A stretch of DNA of 64,000 nt from Patulibacter brassicae (lineage in GTDB: Bacteria; Actinomycetota; Thermoleophilia; Solirubrobacterales; Solirubrobacteraceae), in NCBI RefSeq assembly GCF_033949425.1, contig NZ_JAXAVX010000004.1:124001-188000 (forward strand), read 5' to 3'. Shown piece after piece: positions 23,765 to 32,613 of the stretch. Below the pieces are notes generated by a model. That model was given only the letters and a program-made list of their open reading frames with translations. It made no database searches and was not told the origin of the DNA. How positions within the stretch are numbered: the first letter of the stretch is position 1; every line of letters starts with the position of its first letter. The position numbers were made by a program, and so were the translations under genes.

Positions 23765-24280
23765 GTGCCGCCCGCCGACGAGCCCTCCGCCTCCCCGACG
23801 GACGTCGTGGTCCGTCCCGCGACCGAGGCGGACCACGCCGCGATGCGCATCGTGCTCGAGCGGGCGATCGCCATCACCGGGACGGCGCGGTACACGCCCG
23901 CTCAGGTGCGCGCGTGGGTCGGGACCGGAGGCGCGGACGCGGGGTGGTCGTCCCGCCTCGCCGCGCTCGCCGCCTGGGTGGCCGAGGACGGCGCCGCCCT
24001 CGCGGGATTCGTGGGACTCGACGCGGAGGGGCACGTCGACCTCCTCTTCGTCGACCCCGATCACGGTCGCCGCGGCGTCGCCCGCGCGCTGCTCGACGTT
24101 GCGGTCGCGCGCGCCCGCGACGACGGCCACGCCCGCGTGACCACCGACGCGAGCCTCGTCGCGGAGCCCGTCTTCGCCCGGCAGGGGTTCGTCGCGGTCC
24201 GCCGGCAGCGGGTGACGCGCGGGGACGAGGTGCTGGAGAACGTCCGGATGGCGCTGACGCTGGCGCCGCCGCCCGCCTGA
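23765..24280 (+). CDS. GNAT-family N-acetyltransferase
   Basis: 171 residues. VVVRPATEADHAAMRIVLE opens the fold. HVDLLFVDPDHGRRGVARALLDVAVARAR is the acetyl-CoA-binding motif, and PVFARQGFVAVRRQRV the C-terminal strand. It resembles YafP-type small-molecule acetyltransferases. GTG 23765 follows TAGGGT (23751-23756) by 8 nt. The first 12 residues are low-complexity. Substrate unknown. Confidence 0.82.
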   Translation: MPPADEPSASPTDVVVRPATEADHAAMRIVLERAIAITGTARYTPAQVRAWVGTGGADAGWSSRLAALAAWVAEDGAALAGFVGLDAEGHVDLLFVDPDHGRRGVARALLDVAVARARDDGHARVTTDASLVAEPVFARQGFVAVRRQRVTRGDEVLENVRMALTLAPPPA

Positions 24281-24348
24281 GCAGCCGCCGCCCTGTCGCG
24301 CGGCCGTCGCCGGGCGCCGGTCCGTCGATCATGGGCCGCCGACCCGCC

Positions 24349-24504
24349 GACCCGCCGATGCGCCGACCCGTCGACCGGCCGACCGGCGACCTGCCGACCC
24401 CTCGACCCGCCGACCCGCCGATGCGCCGACCCGTTGTCCGCCGACCCGTCGACCGGCCGACCGGCGGCCTGCCGACCCCTCGACCCGCCCGACCGCCCCG
24501 TCGC
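24349..24504. repeat. 78-bp tandem repeat between convergent genes
   Basis: GCCGACCCGTCGACCGGCCG at 24362 recurs at 24440, followed in both by ACCGGCG/ACCGGCG-G variants and CTGCCGACCCCTCGACCCGCC. The unit is itself built from CGACC(C/G)-type pentamers. The 312-bp gap 24281-24592 otherwise holds only the terminator-like hairpin at 24533-24559. Confidence 0.7.
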
Positions 24505-24532
24505 CCACGCCGACGATCGGTGCCGGAACGAC

Positions 24533-24559
24533 CGACGCCCGGCACGGGGCCGGGCGTCG
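24533..24559 (-). terminator. Stem-loop after the oxoglutarate dehydrogenase gene
   Basis: CGACGCCCGG-N7-CCGGGCGTCG, a perfect 10-bp stem, 33 nt downstream of the kgd stop on the minus strand. Likely terminator without a T-tract. Confidence 0.65.
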
Positions 24560-24592
24560 GGAGCAGCGGGAGCCGGACGCGCCGGCTCGGCC

Positions 24593-27500
24593 TCAGCGGT
24601 TGCCGGGCGAGCGCTTCGGGAACTGCGAGACCGGCACGGAGACGTCGAGCGCCGTCTTCACGATCCGGTTCTGCTCGATCGTGTGCGCGGCCGGGTAGCC
24701 CTCGCCCGGGCTCGCGCGCTCCGGGCGGCCGACGTAGCCGAGCGCCAGGTGGTCGGGGAGGATCTGCTGCAGGCGCGGCGACATGTAGGCGCGGGCGCCC
24801 ATGTTGCGGGGCTCCTCCTGGACCCAGACGACCTCGCGGAGGTTCGGGTACGCGTTGATGAGGTCGCGGAGGTGCTCCTCCGGGAACGGGTACAGCAGCT
24901 CGACGCGGCCGATCGCGACCTGCGGATTGTCCTCGCGCAGCTCGTGCCCCTTCAGGTCGTAGAAGACCTTGCCGGTGCAGAGGATCAGGCGGGTGACCGC
25001 GGCGGGGTCGACGCCGGGCTCGCCGAGCACCGGGAAGAACTTCGTCTCCGACAGGTGCTCGATCCGGTTGCGCGCCTGCGGCAGGCGCAGGAGCGACTTC
25101 GGCGTCATGACGATCAGCGGGCGCGCCTTCTCGATCAGCGCCTGGCGGCGAAGCAGGTGGAAGTACTGCGCCGGCGTCGTGAGGTTCGCGACGCGGATGT
25201 TGCCCTCGGCGGCGAGCTGCAGGAACCGCTCGACGCGGCCGGAGGAGTGCTCCGGGCCGGCGCCCTCGTAGCCGTGCGGCAGGAGCATCGTCAGCCGCGA
25301 GGTCTGGCCCCACTTCGCCAGGCCGGAGACGATGAACTGGTCGACGATGACCTGCGCGCCGTTGACGAAGTCGCCGAACTGCGCCTCCCAGAGGACGAGC
25401 GCCTCCGGCGCCTCCTGCGAGTAGCCGTACTCGAAGCCGAGGCACGCGACCTCGGAGAGCGGCGAGTTGTAGAGCTCCATCGGCGCCTGTGCGGCGTCGA
25501 GGTGCTGGATCGGCGTGAACGTCGACCCGTCCTTGCTGTCGTGCAGGACGAGGTGGCGCTGCGAGAACGTGCCGCGCTCGGCGTCCTGGCCCGTCAGGCG
25601 GACGGGGATGCCTTCCGTGACCAGCGACGCGTAGGCGAGCGCCTCGGCGTGCGCCCACTCGATGCCGCCGGCCTCGCCGAGCGCGTCGCGGCGCTTCTCG
25701 AGCTGGCGGGCGAGCTTCGCGTTGACGGTGAACGTCTCCGGCGTGCGCAGCAGCTGCTCGTTGAGCTCCCGCAGGTCGTCGGCGGCGACCTTCGTCACCG
25801 GCTCCTCGGACCGGGAGCGGTCCATGAGGTACGTCCCGGTGGCGGAGGTGTCGATCGACCCGCCGGCCTCCTGCCACTCCTTGACCTTGCGCTTGACCTC
25901 GCCGTGGAGCTCCACGAGGTGGTCGTTGAACGCCTTGCGCGCCGCGTCGGCCTCGGCCTGCGGGAGCACGCCCTCCTCGTCCAGCCGCTTGGCGTAGAGC
26001 TCGGAGACGCGCGGGTGGCCCTTGATCGTCTCGGCCATCAGCGGCTGCGTGTACGCCGGCTCGTCGGACTCGTTGTGCCCGTAGCGGCGGTAGCCGATGA
26101 GGTCGATCAGGACGTCGTGGCCGAACTTCTGGCGGAAGGCGAACGCGAGCCGGGCGGCGGTGATGCACGCCTCGACGTCGTCGGCGTTGACGTGGATGAT
26201 CGGGACGTCGAAGCCCTTCGCGAGGTCCGAGGACCACTGCGTCGAGCGGCTGTCGGACGGCTCGGTGGTGAAGCCGACCTGGTTGTTGAGGATCAGGTGG
26301 ACGGTGCCGCCGACCTTGTAGCCCTCGAGCGCCTGGAGGTTCAGCGTCTCGGCCACGACGCCCTGGCCCGGGAAGGCCGCGTCGCCGTGGAGGATGATCG
26401 GCAGCGCGACGTCCTCGTCGCGCGGGCCCGACGGCTGGCCGCGGTCGGTCTGCGCGGCGCGCGCGGCGCCGGCGACGACCGGGTTGACGAACTCGAGGTG
26501 CGACGGGTTGCTCTCGAGCACGACGCCGACCGACTTGCCGTCGGGCAGGTCGTAGCGGCCCGAGGCGCCGTGGTGGTACTTCACGTCGCCGGTGCCGCCC
26601 TGCAGCTCCTGCGTGACGGTCTTCGCGGCGGCGATCACCGAGCCGCCCTCGAACTCGGTGAAGAGCGCGTCGTACGGCCGCCCGAGGTTGTGGGCCAGGA
26701 CGTTCAGCCGGCCGCGGTGAGCCATGCCGATGACGACCTCCTGCGCGCCGGCGCGGCTGCCGGCGAGCTGGATCAGCTCGTCGATGACCGGGACGGTGAC
26801 GTCGAGGCCCTCGATCGAGAAGCGCTTCTGGCCGAGGTAGGCCTTCTGCATGAAGCGCTCGAACTGGTCGACCTGGATCAGCCGGTTCAGGAGCTGCTTC
26901 TTGCTCTCCGGGGAGAGCGGCTTGCGGTACTCGCCGGACTCGATCGCCTCGCGCAGCCAGACGCGCTGCTCGTTGTCGGTGATGTGCTCGACCTCGTAGG
27001 CCACCGTGCCCGAGTACGTGTCGCGCAGCGCGGGGAGGACGTCGGCGAGCGTCTCGCCCTCGACGAACGTGCGCAGGATCTTCGCCGGGACCTGGCCCAG
27101 CAGCTCCTTCGTGAGGCCGAGCTTCTCGGTGTCGATGCCGATCCGCCGGGCGACCTCGATCGGGTCGCCGTCGTCCTCCGGGTTCAGCGGGTCGAGCTTC
27201 GCGACGAGGTGCCCGTGGCTGCGGATCGCGCGGACGAGCGACGTCGCGGCCTGGACCGCCTGCAGCAGCTCGAGCGACGGGGCGGAGCGGGTGGGATCGA
27301 GTCCCGCGGTGGTCGCCGCGGCGCCCGCGCCGGCGCCGAAGGCCGAGAGCTTCGGCTGCGGCTTCTCGATCGCCGGGCCGAGGTCCGCGCCGAGGTCCGC
27401 GAAGGCCTGCTCGTAGAACTCGTGCTCGCCCTGGAGGAACTCCTCGACGACCTTCAGGAACTCGCCGGACTGGGCGCCCTGGATGATCCGGTGGTCGTAC

Positions 27501-28921
27501 GTCGAGGTCATCGTCATGACCTTCTCGGCCCCGATGAGCTCGCCGACCTCGCCGAGGCCGACCGGGTAGGCGATCGAGCCGGTGGCCACGATCGTGCCGT
27601 TGCCGGTCATAAGCCGCGGCACGGATGCGACGGTCCCGATGCCGCCCGGGTTCGTCAGCTGGACGTTCGCGCCCTGCAGGTCCTCGGGCGTGAGCTTGTT
27701 GTCGCGCGCGCGGGCGATCAGGTCGTTGAACGCGTCGAGGAAGCCGTCGAACCCGAGCCGGCCGGCGTCCTTGATCACCGGGACCATGAGCGTGCGCTTG
27801 CCGCGGCGCTCGACGTCGACGGCGATGCCGAGGTTCACCTGGCCGTGGTCGACGAGGACGGCGTTGCCCTCGTCGTCGCGCTCGAAGGTGTGGGCCATGA
27901 CCGGCATGACCTCGGTCGCCGCGCGGGCGATCGCGTAGCCGATGAGGTGCGTGAAGGAGACCTTCTTGCCGGCGCCCTTCAGCTGCTTGCGGCGGCCGTC
28001 GAGCGTCGTGATCGTGATCGTGCGGAACGACGTCGCCGTCGGCGTGGAGAGCGACTCCTCCATCCCGCTGGCCAGCGCGTTGGCGCCGCCGCGCAGCGTC
28101 GTGCGGCTGGCCTGGCGAGCCGAGCGGCCGCCGTTGGCCTTCGCGCCGAGGACGTCGTCCTTGAGGATCCGGCCGCGCGGGCCCGAGCCGGTGACGTTCG
28201 CGAGGTCGACGCCCTCGGCGGACGCGACGCGCGCCGCGACGGGGGACGCCGACACGCCCGCGGGGACGGCGCCGTTGCCGTTGCCGTTCGCGGACGCGGC
28301 GGGCGCCTCCTCCGCGGCCGGCGGGGCGGCGGAGCCGTTCGACGCGCCGCCGGACGGGGCACCGGCACGCACGCGGCCGATGACGTCGAGCGGGTGGATC
28401 GTGTCGCCGTCGGCGAAGAGCTGCTCCTCGAGCACGCCCGCCGTCGGCGCCGGGAGCTCCATGTCGACCTTGTCGGTCGAGATGACGACGAGGTCCTGGC
28501 CCTCCTCGACGGCATCGCCGGGCTGCACGAGCCACTCCAGGAGCGTCGCCTCGGTCACGGACTCGCCGCCGGACGGCGCGATGACGTCGACGAGCTCGCC
28601 CGCGCCCGCGTCGGCGGCGCCGTCGTCCGAGGAGGCGGCGGGCGCGTCGTCGCCGCCGGAGGAGGCGTCGCCGCTCGGGTCGATCTCGCCGACCACGGAC
28701 CCGGACTGGACCGTGTCGCCCTCTTGGGCGTGAACGGCCGACAGGATGCCGGACGCGGGCGCCGGGATCTCGGCGTCGACCTTGTCCGTGGAGATGACGA
28801 CGAGGTCCTCGCCCTCCTCCACGGAGTCGCCCGGCTGCTTCAGCCACTCGAGGACCGTGCCCTCGGCGACCGACTCGCCCATCTGCGGGAGGGTGACCGG
28901 GACCGTCGTGCCTGTTGCCAT
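24593..28921 (-). CDS. kgd: Multifunctional 2-oxoglutarate dehydrogenase E2-E1 fusion with two lipoyl domains
   Basis: 1442 residues, cytosolic TCA-cycle enzyme. Domains: lipoyl 1 (about 5-80, STDKVD with Lys47); lipoyl 2 (about 110-184, STDKVD with Lys151); peripheral-subunit-binding domain (about 225-262, GVDLANVTGSGPRGRILKDD); E2 acyltransferase domain (about 290-520), whose usual HxxxDG motif reads DHRIIQGAQSGEFL as in actinobacterial OdhA/Kgd; and a full E1 thiamine-diphosphate part (about 545-1440) with HGDAAFPGQGVVAETLNL and GYRRYGHNESDEP. The mycobacterial and corynebacterial enzymes (about 1220-1260 residues) lack the lipoyl and binding domains, so this version is more complete. ATG 28921 has TAGGTT (28931-28936) 9 nt upstream. 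Confidence 0.93.
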   Translation of the reverse strand: MATGTTVPVTLPQMGESVAEGTVLEWLKQPGDSVEEGEDLVVISTDKVDAEIPAPASGILSAVHAQEGDTVQSGSVVGEIDPSGDASSGGDDAPAASSDDGAADAGAGELVDVIAPSGGESVTEATLLEWLVQPGDAVEEGQDLVVISTDKVDMELPAPTAGVLEEQLFADGDTIHPLDVIGRVRAGAPSGGASNGSAAPPAAEEAPAASANGNGNGAVPAGVSASPVAARVASAEGVDLANVTGSGPRGRILKDDVLGAKANGGRSARQASRTTLRGGANALASGMEESLSTPTATSFRTITITTLDGRRKQLKGAGKKVSFTHLIGYAIARAATEVMPVMAHTFERDDEGNAVLVDHGQVNLGIAVDVERRGKRTLMVPVIKDAGRLGFDGFLDAFNDLIARARDNKLTPEDLQGANVQLTNPGGIGTVASVPRLMTGNGTIVATGSIAYPVGLGEVGELIGAEKVMTMTSTYDHRIIQGAQSGEFLKVVEEFLQGEHEFYEQAFADLGADLGPAIEKPQPKLSAFGAGAGAAATTAGLDPTRSAPSLELLQAVQAATSLVRAIRSHGHLVAKLDPLNPEDDGDPIEVARRIGIDTEKLGLTKELLGQVPAKILRTFVEGETLADVLPALRDTYSGTVAYEVEHITDNEQRVWLREAIESGEYRKPLSPESKKQLLNRLIQVDQFERFMQKAYLGQKRFSIEGLDVTVPVIDELIQLAGSRAGAQEVVIGMAHRGRLNVLAHNLGRPYDALFTEFEGGSVIAAAKTVTQELQGGTGDVKYHHGASGRYDLPDGKSVGVVLESNPSHLEFVNPVVAGAARAAQTDRGQPSGPRDEDVALPIILHGDAAFPGQGVVAETLNLQALEGYKVGGTVHLILNNQVGFTTEPSDSRSTQWSSDLAKGFDVPIIHVNADDVEACITAARLAFAFRQKFGHDVLIDLIGYRRYGHNESDEPAYTQPLMAETIKGHPRVSELYAKRLDEEGVLPQAEADAARKAFNDHLVELHGEVKRKVKEWQEAGGSIDTSATGTYLMDRSRSEEPVTKVAADDLRELNEQLLRTPETFTVNAKLARQLEKRRDALGEAGGIEWAHAEALAYASLVTEGIPVRLTGQDAERGTFSQRHLVLHDSKDGSTFTPIQHLDAAQAPMELYNSPLSEVACLGFEYGYSQEAPEALVLWEAQFGDFVNGAQVIVDQFIVSGLAKWGQTSRLTMLLPHGYEGAGPEHSSGRVERFLQLAAEGNIRVANLTTPAQYFHLLRRQALIEKARPLIVMTPKSLLRLPQARNRIEHLSETKFFPVLGEPGVDPAAVTRLILCTGKVFYDLKGHELREDNPQVAIGRVELLYPFPEEHLRDLINAYPNLREVVWVQEEPRNMGARAYMSPRLQQILPDHLALGYVGRPERASPGEGYPAAHTIEQNRIVKTALDVSVPVSQFPKRSPGNR

Positions 28922-29105
28922 GAGAGTTCGAACCTAGCACTCCGTTCGCGCGGCGGCGCTCGGAGCCGGTGACCGGTCCGGAGGCACCCACGAGCGGCGG
29001 AGAACGCCGCTCGGACGGGCGTTCCGGCCGGGATCCGACAGCGTGATCGGCGACACGCTGGGACGGCTCCTGCAGCGCGGTGTGCAGGGGCCGCCCGCGG
29101 GCGGC

Positions 29106-29132
29106 GCGCGCTCACCCGGGTGACCGGCGCGC
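29106..29132 (-). terminator. Dyad-symmetric element after the DUF3817-like gene
   Basis: GCGCGC-TCACCCGGGTGA-CCG-GCGCGC, 10 nt downstream of the minus-strand stop at 29142. The adjacent GCCGCCCGCGGGCGGC (29090-29105) is another perfect palindrome, and CAGCGTG-N8-CACGCTG lies at 29039-29060. This 220-bp gap probably holds the terminator of the upstream pair and the kgd promoter. Confidence 0.45.
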
Positions 29133-29141
29133 GGCGGTCGC

Positions 29142-29480
29142 TCAGGACGTCGCGCGCTCGCGCCGGCGCTGCTCGACGACGAACCCCGCCGAGCCGACGA
29201 ACGGCCCGACGGCGCCGACGACCGCGACGCAGACCGCGAGCCACAGCGGCAGCACCCGTCCCCGGAGCGCGAGGACGGTGAGCACGCACATGATGATCCA
29301 GCCCCAGCCGTGTCCCCAGCCCAGGGCGGTCTTCAGGCCGCCGTCGACCCCGCCGATCCAGCACGCGAGCAGCCCGAGGTAGACCGCGGAGTGCGCGAAC
29401 GAGAGCCACTTCATGAGCCCGAACGGCGGCGCCCAGCGGGGAGCGGCGCGGCGCTCGGGGATCCGGCCGAGGGTGCTCAC
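29142..29480 (-). CDS. DUF3817-like small membrane protein
   Basis: 112 residues with three to four hydrophobic helices. FGLMKWLSFAHSAVYLGLLA, GWGHGWGWIIMCVLTVLALRG and LPLWLAVCVAVVGAVGPF fit the DUF3817 pattern of integral membrane proteins of unknown role. GTG 29480 overlaps the Nudix stop (GTGA), showing translational coupling. An internal ATG at 29414 would remove the 22-residue cytoplasmic lead. Confidence 0.72.
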   Translation of the reverse strand: MSTLGRIPERRAAPRWAPPFGLMKWLSFAHSAVYLGLLACWIGGVDGGLKTALGWGHGWGWIIMCVLTVLALRGRVLPLWLAVCVAVVGAVGPFVGSAGFVVEQRRRERATS

Positions 29481-30136
29481 CGCGGGGTCGAGACCATCTC
29501 GGCCAGCGCGCGCAGCGCCGGGTCGGCGTCGGCCGGCCAGCGCTCGATGTCGGCGGGCCACCAGTCGTGCTCGTCGTGCTCGTGGTCGCGCACGACCTCG
29601 GCGCCCTCCGGCAGCCAGGCGGTGCCGACGAACATCACCACGTCGTTGGGCAGGAGCAGGAGCGCGTCGCCGCGCAGGCGCTCGGCGGTGACGCCCCACT
29701 CCTCCTGCAGCTCGCGCTCGAGCGTCGTCATCGGCGACTCGCCCGGATCGACGGCACCGCCGGCGCCGAGCGTCCAGCGGTTCGCCCACGTCGCGACCCA
29801 TGCCGCGCGACGGCCGGCGAGCCACCGGCCGTCGGCGCTGCGCACGACGCACTGACCCGTCATCGACCGGGCGGCCCCGCCCGGCAGCAGGCGCAGCGCC
29901 CAGCGGATCGCCTGGAGCTCGAGGTGCAGCCGGCCGTCCGCGTCGACGCGGTGCTCGACGAGGCGCGTGGCGAGCCCGTCGTGGCTCGGGCTGGACCGCT
30001 CGCGCAGGGCGGTGATCGCGGCGTCGGCGGCCGCGGTCTGCTCGGCGCCGGGGGCGTAGGGCTCCGCGCGCCAGTCGAAGCTGACGTCCTCCGGGGCCCA
30101 CGGCCCGCGCGCGAGGAAGGTCGGTGCCGGGCGCAT
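29477..30136 (-). CDS. Nudix hydrolase family protein
   Basis: 219 residues. The Nudix box reads GAGGAVDPGESP, then ERELQEEWGVT (G-x5-E-x7-RE-x2-EE-x-G), so the metal-binding Glu residues are intact. An N-terminal domain of about 95 residues precedes it, as in larger NUDIX proteins acting on nucleoside diphosphate derivatives; the substrate is unknown. ATG 30136 was chosen over an upstream frame extension because the latter is Arg/Ala-rich. TAGACT lies 10 nt before it on the minus strand. Confidence 0.85.
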   Translation of the reverse strand: MRPAPTFLARGPWAPEDVSFDWRAEPYAPGAEQTAAADAAITALRERSSPSHDGLATRLVEHRVDADGRLHLELQAIRWALRLLPGGAARSMTGQCVVRSADGRWLAGRRAAWVATWANRWTLGAGGAVDPGESPMTTLERELQEEWGVTAERLRGDALLLLPNDVVMFVGTAWLPEGAEVVRDHEHDEHDWWPADIERWPADADPALRALAEMVSTPR

Positions 30137-30267
30137 CGTCGTTCCGAGTCTACGTCCCGTCCGCCGCACGGCGCGCTCGTGGCGGGCGACGGCGGCCGCG
30201 GCGAGCGCCGGCCGGTGCGGCACCGAAGCGCCGTCGGAGCGGGCGCCCCGCCACTCGCGACCCGTGG

Positions 30268-30305
30268 TAGGTTACGACCTTGTAACCGTGACGGGGGTCA
30301 CGGTT
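30268..30305 (+). promoter_or_regulatory. Promoter with two overlapping palindromes before the CocE-like gene
   Basis: TAGGTT (30268-30273) is a likely -10. GGTTAC-N6-GTAACC (30270-30287) overlaps it and the probable start of transcription, as a repressor site would. AACCGTGAC-GGGG-GTCACGGTT (30284-30305), a perfect 9-bp dyad, follows and would form a hairpin at the start of the mRNA. A strong GGGGAGGAG ribosome binding site (30325-30333) then precedes the ATG at 30338. Confidence 0.65.
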
Positions 30306-30337
30306 CGGTACCGGGGAGCGGACCGGGGAGGAGATCG

Positions 30338-32512
30338 ATGCAGGCACGTTCCGTCGTGCGCCGCACCGCGGCGCTCGTCACCATCGCCGTCGCCGGCTCG
30401 GCCGGCGCGAGCGCCGCCCGGGCTGCGGAGCCACCGGCGCCGCTGCGGGTCGTCGCCGGGAAGGCGAGCCCGGCGGGGCGCCACTCGGTGCAGCCACTGA
30501 CGTTCACCGTCCGCGGCGGGCCCAACGGCCTGACCTGCCCGGTCGAGGCGGAGCTCTACCGCCCGGCCGGCGCGACCGCGGCCGCGCCCGTGCCCGCGAT
30601 CATCACGACGAACGGCTTCGGCGGCAACGTCGCCGGGCAGCGGAAGTTCGCCCGCTCGTTCGCCGACCGCGGGTACGCGGTGCTGAACTACAGCGGCCTC
30701 GGCTGGGGCCGGTCGGGCTGCAAGATCGCCCTCGACGACCCGGACCGCGACGGCCTCGCCGCGCGGCAGCTCGTGAGCTACCTCGGCGGCGCGCGCACGC
30801 CCGGGCAGGCGACCCCGATCGACTGGGTCCGGCGCGACGCGAAGGGCCACGACGGCGTCGCGTACGCGCACGATCCGCGCGTCGGGACGTTCGGCGGCTC
30901 CTACGGCGGCGGCTTCCAGTTCGCGGCGGCGAAGGACGATCCGCGGATCGACACGCTCGTCCCGCTCATCACCTGGAACGACCTGCGCTACTCGCTCTCG
31001 CCGGACAACGGCGACCTCGGCGACGGCGTCACGCCGCGCAGCGCCGGCTCGCTCAAGACGCTCTGGTCGGTCGGGTTCTTCGCCCTCGGCCTCGTCAACG
31101 GCGCGCAGGGGATCCCCGTCGACCTGCTCGGCCGCACGCTCGTCTGCCCGGGCTTCGTCGAGGCGATCTGCGCCGGCGCCGTGCTGACCGTCGCCCAGGG
31201 CTCGGTGACGAGCGGCCTGGCCGAGACGCTCCAGCGCTCCTCCGTGTCGAGCTACATCGACCGGATCCGCGTTCCGGTGCTGCTCGGGCAGGGGCAGGCC
31301 GACAACCTCTTCAACCTCAACGAGTCGCTCGCGACGTACCGGGCGCTGCGCCGCCAGGGCACCCCGGTGAAGCTCATCTGGCACAGCTGGGGACACAACC
31401 ACGGGCGCGCGCGTCCGGGCGAGTGGGACGAGGCGTACCGCAGCCCGACCTACGAGGGCACGGCGTTCCTCGAGTGGTTCGACCACTACCTCAAGGACGA
31501 CCCCAAGGCGCCGTCGCTGGACTTCACGTACTTCCGCGACTGGGTCCCCTACGGCGGCGACGCGTCGCCGGCCTACGCCCGCTCGGAGGCCTACCCCGCG
31601 GCCCCCGCGACGGAGGACGTCCAGCTCTCCGGCGACGGCCGGCTGACCGCCGATCCGGCCCGCGTGACCGCCGGCGCCCCGACGCTCATGACGACGCTCC
31701 TGGGCCTGCCGACCGGCACGACGTCGGTCGACCTCGTCCAGGAGGAGAGCTCGAACTCGAACATCCCCGGGACCTTCGTGTCGTTCACCGGCGACCCGCT
31801 GCCGGCCGATCGCGACGTCGTCGGCGTCCCGACGGTCGACCTGCGGATCGACCCCGGGCTCGGCGCCCTGACCGGGCCGCTCGTCGGCGATCCCGGTCAG
31901 TCGACGGTCTACGTCCGACTCGACGACGTCGCGCCCGGCGGCGGATCGACGCTGCCCGGCAACCAGGTCTCGGCGGTGAAGGTCCCCGTCGACGGGCGCT
32001 CCGTGCGCGTGAGCCTGCCGGGCATCGTGCACCGCTTCCGCGCCGGGCACCGGCTGCGGCTCGTCGTCGCCGGCGGCGACGTGAACTACCGCGGCTCGGT
32101 CCTGCCGACCCCGCTGTCGATCCGGATCGACCCGCGGTCGCCCTCCACCCTGCGCCTGCCGGTCGTCCCGGCGGCCGCGCAGGGACCGATCGTCCGCGCC
32201 GCCGTGCCGGCCGGGGCGCCGGCTCCGGCCACGCGCCCGCGCGCCCCGCGCGCGACCGCGGTGCGCCTGACCCGCCGTCGCGTCAGCGCGCGCCTCGCGG
32301 GGGCCGCGCGCGTCCGCACGACCGTCGAGCGTCGCGTGGGGCGGCGCTGGAAGACCGTGCGCACCGCGACGGTGACGGTCCGCCGCGCCGGGCGGGCGAC
32401 GGTGCGGCTGCGCCGCGCCCTGCCCGCGGGGCGCTACCGGGTGCGGCTGCGCGTGACCCGCAGCGGCACCCGGGCGCGGACCGTCACGACGAAGGCGCTC
32501 CGGCTGGGGTGA
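30338..32512 (+). CDS. Secreted CocE/NonD-type acyl hydrolase (X-Pro dipeptidyl-peptidase fold)
   Basis: 724 residues. The signal peptide ends ASAARA-A (about residue 30). An alpha/beta-hydrolase domain follows, with the nucleophile elbow GTFGGSYGGGFQ, an acid region near GQGQADNLFN and His in HSWGHNHGR. A C-terminal jelly-roll of the XPepdase-C type (VDLRIDPGLGALTGPLVGD) comes next, and an added basic beta-rich domain of about 90 residues ends the protein. Relatives hydrolyse esters or peptides outside the cell. The upstream dyads suggest induced expression. Substrate unknown. Confidence 0.85.
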   Translation: MQARSVVRRTAALVTIAVAGSAGASAARAAEPPAPLRVVAGKASPAGRHSVQPLTFTVRGGPNGLTCPVEAELYRPAGATAAAPVPAIITTNGFGGNVAGQRKFARSFADRGYAVLNYSGLGWGRSGCKIALDDPDRDGLAARQLVSYLGGARTPGQATPIDWVRRDAKGHDGVAYAHDPRVGTFGGSYGGGFQFAAAKDDPRIDTLVPLITWNDLRYSLSPDNGDLGDGVTPRSAGSLKTLWSVGFFALGLVNGAQGIPVDLLGRTLVCPGFVEAICAGAVLTVAQGSVTSGLAETLQRSSVSSYIDRIRVPVLLGQGQADNLFNLNESLATYRALRRQGTPVKLIWHSWGHNHGRARPGEWDEAYRSPTYEGTAFLEWFDHYLKDDPKAPSLDFTYFRDWVPYGGDASPAYARSEAYPAAPATEDVQLSGDGRLTADPARVTAGAPTLMTTLLGLPTGTTSVDLVQEESSNSNIPGTFVSFTGDPLPADRDVVGVPTVDLRIDPGLGALTGPLVGDPGQSTVYVRLDDVAPGGGSTLPGNQVSAVKVPVDGRSVRVSLPGIVHRFRAGHRLRLVVAGGDVNYRGSVLPTPLSIRIDPRSPSTLRLPVVPAAAQGPIVRAAVPAGAPAPATRPRAPRATAVRLTRRRVSARLAGAARVRTTVERRVGRRWKTVRTATVTVRRAGRATVRLRRALPAGRYRVRLRVTRSGTRARTVTTKALRLG

Positions 32513-32613
32513 GGGGACCGGGTCCCGCCCTGCTTCTCGTCGCGGCCGGGGCGACGGCGTCCGGGCAGCCGCGGCGCAGGACACCCGGAGGGGATCCGGC
32601 CCGCGGCTTGCGC

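Noticed and set aside
24349..24504. CRISPR array
   Set aside because: The repeats are adjacent GACCC-type units without unique spacers; this is a tandem repeat.
24434..28972. 1512-codon plus-strand frame opposite kgd
   Set aside because: It is the antisense of the oxoglutarate dehydrogenase gene, whose motifs are unambiguous. Long shadow frames are expected at this GC content.
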